Of a DNA stretch of 36,278 nucleotides, positions 16,442 through 23,144 are shown piece after piece; position 1 is the first letter of the stretch; each line of letters opens with the position of its first letter. The stretch covers positions 1-36,278 of the forward strand of contig JAHJNW010000112.1 in NCBI GenBank assembly GCA_018820665.1, read 5' to 3'. Below the pieces are notes generated by a model that saw only the letters and a program-made list of their open reading frames with translations, ran no database searches and was not told where the DNA came from. Made by a program: the position numbers and the translations under genes. This DNA comes from Alphaproteobacteria bacterium (lineage in GTDB: Bacteria; Pseudomonadota; Alphaproteobacteria; Caulobacterales; Caulobacteraceae).

Positions 16442-17350
16442 ATGACGGCTTGGGACGGGATCGAGGAGTTCGTAGCGGTCGCCCGCGCCGGGAGTTTTTC
16501 GCAGGCGGCGCGTCGGCTCAAACGGTCGCCGTCCCAGATCAGTCGGGATGTCGCCGGCCTCGAGGACCGGATCGGAGCTCGGCTGCTCCACCGCACGACA
16601 AGGCGCGTCAGCCTTACAGAGGCCGGCTCCCAGTTTCTTGACGGCTGCCTGCGCATGATCGATGCGCGCGACGAGGCCCTGGCCTCCATCCGCGTCGACA
16701 CAGAGACCCTGAAAGGTCACCTGCGGCTCACCTGTTCGGTCGCCTATGGCGAGCGCTTCATCGCGCCCCTGGTCAACAGCTTCATGACCCAGCATCCACG
16801 CCTGTCCGTCGAAATGCTGCTAACGGACGAGCTCCTCGACCTGGCGGCCGGGGGCGTGGATCTGGCCGTCCGATCTGGTCACCTGAAGAGTTCAGGCTTG
16901 GTCGCGAACCGTTTGACATCGCGCACTCGCATCCTGTGCGCCTCTCCCGATTACCTCGGATCCGCAGGCCCAGTCGACGAGATTGACGATCTGCGTCGCC
17001 ACGCCTGCCTTCTGGGCGCGACTGACGCCTGGAGCTTCACCCGGGCCGGGCGGGCGGTCTCGCTGCGGCCCACCGGCCGGTGGCGTTGCAACAACGGTTC
17101 GGCAGTCCTGGACGCCGCCTTGCACGACCTCGGCGTCTGCCAACTGCCCGATTTCTATGTGGCCAAGGCGATTGAAGCGGGGCGCCTTGTCCGCCTGCTG
17201 GCCGCCAACGAACCGGCCGATGAAGGGGTCTGGGGCGTCTATGTCAGCCGCAAGCACCTGGCCCCCAAGGTGTCCCGGCTGGTCGATCATCTCAGGGTGG
17301 GTCTGGGCCAGGAGGGCCCGCCTGACGCCGAGCCGGAACGCCGAAGCTAA
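16442..17350 (+). CDS. LysR-type regulator divergent from frmA
   Basis: A LysR regulator of 302 residues from the ATG at 16442. The HTH reads EEFVAVARAGSFSQAARRLKRSPSQISRDVAGLE, followed by IGARLLHRTTRRVSLTEAG, which places it in the CrgA-like subgroup. The effector domain contains GGVDLAVRSGHLKSSG. The start is debatable: the best ribosome-binding site, AGGAGG at 16414-16419, fits in-frame TTG 16430 or GTG 16433 better than the ATG, adding only 3-4 residues. The gene faces frmA and probably controls it. Its 3' end overlaps the stop codon of the convergent BenM-like LysR gene by 4 bases, so the two regulators are tail-to-tail with no room for a separate terminator. Confidence 0.9.
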   Translation: MTAWDGIEEFVAVARAGSFSQAARRLKRSPSQISRDVAGLEDRIGARLLHRTTRRVSLTEAGSQFLDGCLRMIDARDEALASIRVDTETLKGHLRLTCSVAYGERFIAPLVNSFMTQHPRLSVEMLLTDELLDLAAGGVDLAVRSGHLKSSGLVANRLTSRTRILCASPDYLGSAGPVDEIDDLRRHACLLGATDAWSFTRAGRAVSLRPTGRWRCNNGSAVLDAALHDLGVCQLPDFYVAKAIEAGRLVRLLAANEPADEGVWGVYVSRKHLAPKVSRLVDHLRVGLGQEGPPDAEPERRS

Positions 17351-18282
17351 CCCGTAAAACGGATCTGCGATTCAGACAGCGCCAGCCAGTCGGGCTTGGC
17401 CGCGTACATCTGGCCGATCAGCTCCTTGATCTCGTCGATCCGGTTGTTCGCGTCATTGATGCGATAGCTCATGATGATCGGCGAGACCGCCTTGGGATCG
17501 TCGATCGGCCGGAAGGAGACGTCGCTGCTGCGCAGCCGTTGCGCCGAGGCTGGAACGACGGCCACGCCGATGCCCGAGGCGACCAGCCCCATGGCCGTCT
17601 GCAGCTCGCGCACCTCCCGGGTGGCGGCGGGTGCGATGCGGGCGTCGGCCAGGAGAGACAGGACCTCGTCGGCGAAGCTTGGGCGCGGCTGCGAGGGATA
17701 GAGGATCAAGGTCTCCTCGCTGAGCACCGACCAGTTCACCGGGCCCGCGACCTGCGCCAGCGGATGTTCCACCGGGATCGCCAGGACCAGCGCCTCCTCG
17801 CGGAGCCGGACACGCTCGATGGCCGGGTCCGCAAGCCGCACCCGGCCGAACCCCAGATCGATCCGGCCTTCCTTCAGCGCCGTGATCTGTTCGCTGGACA
17901 TCATCTCGAGGATCTCGATCTGAAGATTGGGCCAGCGCGCCCGCATCCTGCGAACGAGATCGGGGGTGCCGCCGTACAGGGTCGAGGCGACGCAGCCGAT
18001 CACAAACCGGGTCCGCCCCGTGGCCCCGATCTCCTGGGTCTGGTCCTTGAGCTGGGCGAGACGTCCTAGAATCTGGAGCGCCTGTTCGTAGAAGAAGCGG
18101 CCCGCCTCGGTCAGTTGCAGAGGTCGCGCGCTCCGATCCAGCAGCTTGACCCCCAGCTCGGCCTCCAGATTCTGGATCTGGCGGCTGAGCGGAGGCTGGG
18201 CGATATGCAGTTCCTCGGCGGCGCGGCTCACATTGCGGGTGTGAGCGACGACGACGAAATAGCGAAGCTGTCTGAGTTCCAT
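17347..18282 (-). CDS. LysR-type regulator, BenM/CatM-like
   Basis: A 311-residue LysR activator closely resembling BenM/CatM, which sense benzoate and cis,cis-muconate. The N-terminus MELRQLRYFVVVAHTRNVSRAAEELHIAQPPLSRQIQNLE is nearly the group consensus, followed by LLDRSARPLQLTEAG. The effector domain is complete, including FVIGCVASTLYGGTPDLV. I chose the ATG at 18282 because GGAGG lies just upstream and the family begins there; the frame extends 28 residues further without family likeness. It lies 108 bases downstream of the benzaldehyde dehydrogenase gene on the same strand. BenM/CatM-type sites occur upstream of that gene, of the GMC oxidoreductase gene and of catB, making it the best candidate regulator of all three transcripts. 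Confidence 0.92.
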   Translation of the reverse strand: MELRQLRYFVVVAHTRNVSRAAEELHIAQPPLSRQIQNLEAELGVKLLDRSARPLQLTEAGRFFYEQALQILGRLAQLKDQTQEIGATGRTRFVIGCVASTLYGGTPDLVRRMRARWPNLQIEILEMMSSEQITALKEGRIDLGFGRVRLADPAIERVRLREEALVLAIPVEHPLAQVAGPVNWSVLSEETLILYPSQPRPSFADEVLSLLADARIAPAATREVRELQTAMGLVASGIGVAVVPASAQRLRSSDVSFRPIDDPKAVSPIIMSYRINDANNRIDEIKELIGQMYAAKPDWLALSESQIRFTG

Positions 18283-18390
18283 TCTGTGCGTCCTCCGGCG
18301 ACACGCCGCGACCACGGAACGGGCTCCGCTGGCCGCCATAGCAGGCCCTGGCGCCCGGTCTGTCAAACCGGCCGCCAGCCCTTTGGGGCG

Positions 18391-19857
18391 CTAGAAGGGA
18401 TAGGCCGGGGCGGAGGCCTTCATCGTGAACCATTGCCAGTGGGTGAACTCTTCCCAGTTGGCGGGGCCACCGATCGACGTGCCGTTGCCCGAGGCCCCTA
18501 CCCCGCCGAACGGATTGACCACGTCGTCGTTGACCGTCTGGTCGTTGATGTGGATCAGGCCGGCGTGGAGTTCCTCCCCCATGGCCATGGCACGTCCGAG
18601 ATCCTTCGACAGCACCGCAGCGGACAGGCCGTATTCGGTGTCGTTGGCCAGGGCGATGGCCTCGGCGTCCGTGTCGAAGGGGATGAGCACGGCGACCGGT
18701 CCGAAGATCTCGTCGCTGTAGGCCGACATCGCGGGCGTCACGCCCTTGATCACCGTGGCCTTGAGGAACAGGCCCTCGGCGGTGCCGCCGGCGAGGATCT
18801 CGGCGCCGGCGCCTCGCGTCTGGTCGAGGATGGACAGGGCGTGGTCCAGCTGCGGCTGGTTGATGAGCGGGCCGAGCGCGACCTGATCCGACATCGGATC
18901 GCCGACGGGCAACTGGTTCGCCTTCTCGGCCAGGGCTGTGGCGAAGGCGTCCATGATCGACCGCTGGACCAGGATTCGGCCGGCCGACATGCAGATCTGG
19001 CCCTGGTGGAGCCAGGCCGCCCAGGCAGCGTTCTTGACCGCCAGGTCGAGGTCCGCGTCCTCCAGGATGATCAGGGAGTTCTTGCCGCCGAGCTCGAGGG
19101 AGACCTTCTTGAGGTTGCGGCTGGCGGTCTCACCGACGCGGCGACCGGCGCCGGTCGAGCCGGTGAACTGGATCATCGCCACATTGGGATCGCTGCACAG
19201 GGCCTCGCCCGCGTCGCCGCCCCCGGGCGTCAGGTGGAGAGCCCCGGCGGGAAGCCCGGCCAGCTCGAACAGGCGGGCGATGACCACACCGCCGCAGATC
19301 GCTGTGCGCGGGTCCGGCTTGAGGACGACGGCGTTGCCGACCGCCAGGGCCGGGGCGACCGCTCGCATGGCCAGATAGAGGGGGAAGTTGAATGGCGAGA
19401 TCACCCCGACCACGCCCAGAGGACGGCGACGGGCCAGGCTGAGCCGACCAGGTTCGCTCGGCAGAATCTGGCCTTGGGCCTGATGCGGCATGGCCGACGC
19501 CAGATGCAGGGCCTTGATGGTGATGGAGAGCTCGAACTCGGCCTTGGCCCGCACCGAGCCGCTTTCGCGCATGATCCAGCCAGTGATCTCCGCCCAGTGC
19601 GTCTGTGCGAGTTCGGCGGCCTTGCGCAGCACGCCGGCCCGGTCGTCCGGCGTGAGACCGGCCCAAGGCTTCTGGCTCTTGCGGGCGCCGGCGGCGGCCA
19701 CGGCGATGTCGGCGGGACGGCAGACCGCCACGCGACCCAGGCTGCGACCGGTCGCCGGCTCCAGAACCTCCGCGGTTTCGGCCGCCGTCGCCCATTGGCC
19801 GTCGAACCGGGCGCCGGTCAGATGCACAGTGTCGATAAGGGGGGTGTTGTCCGACAT
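18391..19857 (-). CDS. Benzaldehyde dehydrogenase, XylC-like
   Basis: A 488-residue NAD-dependent aldehyde dehydrogenase, most like the benzaldehyde dehydrogenase (XylC/AreC) branch. Conserved positions are N157 in ISPFNFP, FTGSTGAGRRVG at 231-242, the base E255 in LELGGKN, and the nucleophile C289 in QGQICMSAGR. The C-terminal NPFGGVGASGNG and the following ANWEEFTHWQWFTMK are typical of XylC. The start at 19857 has GGGAGAGG upstream; the open frame runs 57 residues further but crosses a terminator-like hairpin and the operator region. It produces benzoate, substrate of the benABC dioxygenase in this window. It is divergent from the GMC oxidoreductase gene. The reaction is assigned with good confidence, the exact aldehyde with moderate confidence. 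Confidence 0.9.
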   Translation of the reverse strand: MSDNTPLIDTVHLTGARFDGQWATAAETAEVLEPATGRSLGRVAVCRPADIAVAAAGARKSQKPWAGLTPDDRAGVLRKAAELAQTHWAEITGWIMRESGSVRAKAEFELSITIKALHLASAMPHQAQGQILPSEPGRLSLARRRPLGVVGVISPFNFPLYLAMRAVAPALAVGNAVVLKPDPRTAICGGVVIARLFELAGLPAGALHLTPGGGDAGEALCSDPNVAMIQFTGSTGAGRRVGETASRNLKKVSLELGGKNSLIILEDADLDLAVKNAAWAAWLHQGQICMSAGRILVQRSIMDAFATALAEKANQLPVGDPMSDQVALGPLINQPQLDHALSILDQTRGAGAEILAGGTAEGLFLKATVIKGVTPAMSAYSDEIFGPVAVLIPFDTDAEAIALANDTEYGLSAAVLSKDLGRAMAMGEELHAGLIHINDQTVNDDVVNPFGGVGASGNGTSIGGPANWEEFTHWQWFTMKASAPAYPF

Positions 19858-19878
19858 AGAGGCCTCTCCCGTGGCGTT

Positions 19879-19898
19879 CGGCCTTGAGGCCGTTTTTT
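19879..19898 (+). terminator. Intrinsic terminator (stem CGGCC/GGCCG, T6), rightward
   Basis: CGGCC (19879-19883), loop TTGA, GGCCG (19888-19892) and then six T (19893-19898) form a compact intrinsic terminator reading rightward. It lies in the leader of the leftward benzaldehyde dehydrogenase gene. It would therefore stop antisense or read-through RNA before the GMC oxidoreductase promoter rather than end a known gene. Confidence 0.6.
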
Positions 19899-19957
19899 GA
19901 TCCTGTCTCGCTACGCCGCCTCCCCACCCGCGACAAAGACCAAAAAGGTTGGCCGCG

Positions 19958-19972
19958 ATACCTTTCGGGTAT
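19958..19972. promoter_or_regulatory. BenM/CatM-type operator ATAC-N7-GTAT (exact match)
   Basis: ATAC-CTTTCGG-GTAT matches the published BenM/CatM binding consensus of Acinetobacter (ATAC-N7-GTAT, a T-N11-A site) at all eight defined bases. It is 101 bases upstream of the benzaldehyde dehydrogenase start and about 300 upstream of the GMC start, in their shared divergent region. A BenM-like regulator is encoded nearby. Confidence 0.75.
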
Positions 19973-20029
19973 TCTAGAGCCCCGAGGGCGGCTCTAGGCG
20001 CTCTTTTTGTCATTCTAGGTATCGACACA

Positions 20030-20044
20030 ATATGGCGTTGGTAT
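20030..20044. promoter_or_regulatory. Second BenM/CatM-like site ATAT-N7-GTAT
   Basis: ATAT-GGCGTTG-GTAT differs from the consensus at one defined base. It lies 72 bases, centre to centre, from the exact site, on the GMC side. A TTGTCA element at 20007-20012 could be the -35 of a rightward promoter overlapping this site, but the -10 is unclear. Confidence 0.5.
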
Positions 20045-20143
20045 TGGAAACCGCTGGAATTCCCTCCCTACAGTGACGCCACGGGTCGAACTCTGACCCG
20101 CCGTAACGACCCGGGCCCATTGCAGGTCATCGGGCGCTCACAG

Positions 20144-20174
20144 GGAGGAAGACATGATGGCAAGTTCGGCCTGA
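20144..20174 (+). other. Strong Shine-Dalgarno followed by a 6-codon open frame in the GMC leader
   Basis: GGAGGA (20144-20149) is correctly spaced before ATG ATG at 20154-20159. The frame then closes at TGA 20172-20174, giving MMASSA. This is the best ribosome-binding site in the leader, better than that of the GMC gene 102 bases downstream, and in a different frame. It may be a leader peptide or the remains of an altered gene start. Confidence 0.4.
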
Positions 20175-20275
20175 TCGCGCCGCCGCGCGCTGAACGCGGC
20201 TCCAGACCCCATCCCAGACGACGCCCGAGCGGCGACGCCCCTTTCGCCTGCCTGACGGCGACGATGAGAGCCCCC

Positions 20276-22012
20276 ATGACCCAAGATCACAACCCAACGG
20301 ATGCGCCGGCCACGGACCCTCGCGTCCATGACGCGGAAAGCGCCCTGATGAAGGGCCGCATCGAACGCCGTGACTTCATGCGCATAGCCCTACTCGCGGG
20401 TGTCGGCGTCTCGACGGCGACGGCTATGGCCGGCTTCGCCGAAAGCGCCCGAGCAAACCAGATCCGCCTCGGGTCGAGACTGAGGGCCCAATACGACTAC
20501 ATCATCTGCGGGTCCGGCTCGTCCGGCGCGGTCGTCGCCCGCCGGCTCGCTCAAGACCCTGCCGTCCATGTGCTTCTGCTCGAAGCAGGCGGCAGCGACC
20601 AGGTTCCATCGGTCGTCGATCCTGGCCAGTGGTTCACCAACCTGGGCGGTGAGCGCGACTGGGGCTTCAAGGCCGAACCCAATCCCGCGATCAACAACCG
20701 GCAGATGCCGCTGTCGATGGGCAAGGTGCTCGGCGGCGGCTCCTCGATCAACGTCATGATCTGGTCGCGCGGGCACAAGAACGACTGGGACTATTTCGCA
20801 TCAGAAGCCGGCGACGACCGCTGGAGCTACGAGAACGTCCTCAAGATCTATCGCGGGATCGAGGACTACCAGGGCGCGCCCGATGCGGAACGCCGCGGCA
20901 AGGGCGGGCTGGTCTACGTCCAGGACGCTCCGAACCCGAACCCCATCGCCCCCGCGATGCTGGAAGCCTGCGCCGGCGTCGGCATCCCCACCTTCGCCGA
21001 CCAGAACGGCGTGATGATGGAAGGCAATGGCGGCGCGGCCATTCCCAATGTCAGGTTCCGGGACGGCAAACGCCTGAACATCTTCGACACCTACGTCCGT
21101 CCGATCCTCGACCAGCCCAATATCACCGTCCTGACCTACGCCACCGTGCGCAAGCTGGTGCTGGACGGCACGAAGGTCACGGGCGTCGAGTTCGTTCACG
21201 GCGACGCGCCCTTGACCATCCTGGCCAGCCGGGAGGTGATCCTGTCCACCGGCGCGATAAACACGCCCAAGATCCTGATGCAGTCGGGCATCGGCGAGGC
21301 GGCCCAGCTTCGCGAGCACGGCATCGCCGTCGTGGCGGACCTGCCGGGCGTGGGCAAGAACTACCAGGACCACGTCATGGTCGCGGGTTGCGTCTGGGAG
21401 TACCAGGACCCGATCGCGTTCCGCAGCAACGCTGCCGAGGCCACCTTCTTCTGGAAGAGCGACTCAAGCCTCGACACTCCCGACCTTCAGCCGTTCCAGA
21501 TCGAGGTGCCCTACACCAGCGCCGAGACGGGCGCGCAGTTCAGTCCGCCGCCGACCTGCTGGTCTCTGTCCCCCGCCATCGTGCGGCCCAAGAGCCGGGG
21601 CGAGGTCCGGATCACGGGATCCCAGGTCAACCATCCGGTGAAGATCTTCGCCAACAGCCTGGCCGAACCCGACGACATGACCGCGCTCCTGCGCTGCACC
21701 GAGCTCTGTCGCGAAATCGGCAACGCGGGTCCGCTGGCCCGGTTCAGCAAGCGCGAGGTGATGCCCGGTCCGATGACGACCGAACCGCTGAAGAACTTCA
21801 TCCGCGACGCCGCCGTCACCTATTGGCACGAGAGCTGTACGGCCAAGATGGGCCGTGACGCGATGTCGGTCGTGGACGGTCAGCTGCGCGTCCACGGCAT
21901 CCAGGGCCTGCGCATCGCCGACGCCTCGATCATGCCCCGTGTGACGACGGGCAACACCATGGCCCCCTGCGTCATCATCGGTGAACAAGCCGCCGCCGCG
22001 ATCCGGGGCTGA
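20276..22012 (+). CDS. Tat-exported GMC-family FAD oxidoreductase (alcohol oxidase/dehydrogenase type)
   Basis: A 578-residue FAD enzyme of the glucose-methanol-choline family, which oxidises alcohols to aldehydes. The twin-arginine signal ERRDFMRIALL (residues 30-40) and a processing site after residue about 60 (SARA) indicate folded export to the periplasm. The FAD dinucleotide motif GSGSSG is at 79-84, the signature STGAINTPKILMQSGIG lies mid-protein, and the active-site pair is H518 (WHESC) and N560 (TGNTMAP). The start at 20276 has GAGAG upstream; ATG 20264 is an alternative. It is divergent from benzaldehyde dehydrogenase and followed 90 bases later by an outer-membrane channel gene. 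An aromatic primary alcohol such as benzyl alcohol is the likely substrate, by context only. Confidence 0.9.
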   Translation: MTQDHNPTDAPATDPRVHDAESALMKGRIERRDFMRIALLAGVGVSTATAMAGFAESARANQIRLGSRLRAQYDYIICGSGSSGAVVARRLAQDPAVHVLLLEAGGSDQVPSVVDPGQWFTNLGGERDWGFKAEPNPAINNRQMPLSMGKVLGGGSSINVMIWSRGHKNDWDYFASEAGDDRWSYENVLKIYRGIEDYQGAPDAERRGKGGLVYVQDAPNPNPIAPAMLEACAGVGIPTFADQNGVMMEGNGGAAIPNVRFRDGKRLNIFDTYVRPILDQPNITVLTYATVRKLVLDGTKVTGVEFVHGDAPLTILASREVILSTGAINTPKILMQSGIGEAAQLREHGIAVVADLPGVGKNYQDHVMVAGCVWEYQDPIAFRSNAAEATFFWKSDSSLDTPDLQPFQIEVPYTSAETGAQFSPPPTCWSLSPAIVRPKSRGEVRITGSQVNHPVKIFANSLAEPDDMTALLRCTELCREIGNAGPLARFSKREVMPGPMTTEPLKNFIRDAAVTYWHESCTAKMGRDAMSVVDGQLRVHGIQGLRIADASIMPRVTTGNTMAPCVIIGEQAAAAIRG

Positions 22013-22102
22013 TCCGCACACATCCGAATTGACGTCCGTCGACGTCGACGCCGCGGGCCCCTGCCCACGGCGAATGAAGAAACGCGTCCAGAGGAGGGCA
22101 GA

Positions 22103-22981
22103 ATGAACAGACTGATCAAGACCATCGCGGCCGGTGCGGGAGCACTTGGCCTGGCTGCCATCGCCGGCGGAGCCGCGGCTCAAGCCATCGACGGCGGCGA
22201 TTACATCCCCGCGCCCTCCGGGGTCCAGCTGGGGGTGGTCTATGCCCAGTTCAGCCACGCCGGCGCGCTCTATGCGAACGGCGACAAGGTCGACGGCGAC
22301 GCCGAGCTGGACACCGCCGTCAGCGTCTTCCGCTATGTCGCCTACACCAAGCTGGCGGGTATGACATTCGACTATCAGGTCATCCAGCCCTACGGCCACG
22401 TCGAGGCCGGCGGCTCGGTGGAGGCCCTGGGCAGTGCAACCGGGTTCGCCGACACCATCTTCGTAGCCACCCTCTGGCCGATCGAGAACCACGAGACCGG
22501 CACCTATCTCGGCATCTCTCCCTACATCTATGCGCCCACCGGGGAGTACGACGCCGACAGGCCCATCAATCTCGGCGAGAACCGCTGGCGGGGCGTCCTC
22601 CAGGCGGTCTTTTCCCAGAAGCTGTCGGAGAAATGGGTCGGGGAGATCGCGGGCGACGTGACCCTCTACGGCAACAACGACGACAACGCCGCGGGCCGCC
22701 TTGAACAGGACCCGACTTGGCGGGCCCAGGCCTTCGCCCGGTATCTGGTCGACGACGCCAACGAGGCGAACCTGCGTCTGATGTACGTCCGCAACGGGGA
22801 GACCCAAGTGGCGGGCCTCGACCGCAACGATGAGGGTGGGACCTTGTCGGCAATGGTCACATGGCGGCACAATTTCCGGCCGACCCTTCAGTTCCTGACC
22901 CAGGTCGGCACGGATCTGAAGGTCGACAACGGCTTCAAGGAAGACGCCAGACTTCAGTTCAGGCTGGTCAACGTCTTCTAG
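22103..22981 (+). CDS. Outer-membrane channel of the phenol/alkane pathway transporter family (Phenol_MetA_deg-like)
   Basis: A 292-residue exported protein with a Sec signal (MNRLIKTIAAGAGALGLAAIAGGAAAQA, cleavage about residue 26-28). A beta-rich body of alternating polar and hydrophobic strands follows, such as TFDYQVIQPYGHVEA, TYLGISPYIYAPTGEYD and LRLMYVRNGE. The last residues, RLQFRLVNVF, end in Phe, the terminal aromatic of outer-membrane barrels. The ISPYIYAPTGEYD segment and overall layout resemble the Phenol_MetA_deg/SphA-like transporter family often found in aromatic degradation clusters. A GAGGAGGG ribosome-binding site precedes the ATG. It shares its direction with the GMC oxidoreductase and probably lets hydrophobic aromatics into the periplasm. 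The gene is followed by a 21-bp hairpin. Family call is good; substrate is inferred. Confidence 0.8.
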   Translation: MNRLIKTIAAGAGALGLAAIAGGAAAQAIDGGDYIPAPSGVQLGVVYAQFSHAGALYANGDKVDGDAELDTAVSVFRYVAYTKLAGMTFDYQVIQPYGHVEAGGSVEALGSATGFADTIFVATLWPIENHETGTYLGISPYIYAPTGEYDADRPINLGENRWRGVLQAVFSQKLSEKWVGEIAGDVTLYGNNDDNAAGRLEQDPTWRAQAFARYLVDDANEANLRLMYVRNGETQVAGLDRNDEGGTLSAMVTWRHNFRPTLQFLTQVGTDLKVDNGFKEDARLQFRLVNVF

Positions 22982-22993
22982 TCCCGCCCGTCT

Positions 22994-23039
22994 CCCCGAA
23001 GCCTGCCCCGCCGATCCGTCGGCGGGGCAGGCTTCGGGG
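22994..23039 (+). terminator. Perfect 21-bp stem hairpin after the outer-membrane channel gene
   Basis: The arm at 22994-23014 is the exact reverse complement of 23019-23039 around the tetraloop TCCG. It starts 13 bases after the stop codon and separates the GMC/channel transcript from the cat-ben-pca block. No T-run follows. The stem is long for an ordinary terminator but the position fits one. Confidence 0.75.
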
Positions 23040-23071
23040 CGCTCGCAACTTTCAACTCGGAATCCGCAATC

Positions 23072-23087
23072 ATACCCTGAGGGGTAT
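23072..23087. promoter_or_regulatory. Palindrome ATACCC-TGAG-GGGTAT upstream of catB, candidate CatM/BenM-type operator
   Basis: Six-base perfect arms, with the same ATAC and GTAT ends as the BenM/CatM consensus but 8 rather than 7 bases between them. It lies 58 bases before the catB start and is followed by the AT-rich stretch TATAATATAA (23085-23094), unusual in this GC-rich DNA and possibly part of the promoter. It probably controls the whole cat-ben-pca block. Confidence 0.65.
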
Positions 23088-23144
23088 AATATAAGACCGC
23101 ATCGGTTTTGGATTTCGGTCGGGCGGGGGCCTAGCACTCTCGTT

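Noticed and set aside
18115..19887. 590-residue open frame opposite the benzaldehyde dehydrogenase
   Set aside because: Shadow frame; the minus strand carries a full aldehyde dehydrogenase with active-site residues.
19949..20275. N-terminal extension of the GMC oxidoreductase by about 109 residues
   Set aside because: It would run through the BenM-type sites and put the Tat signal in mid-protein; residues are not protein-like.
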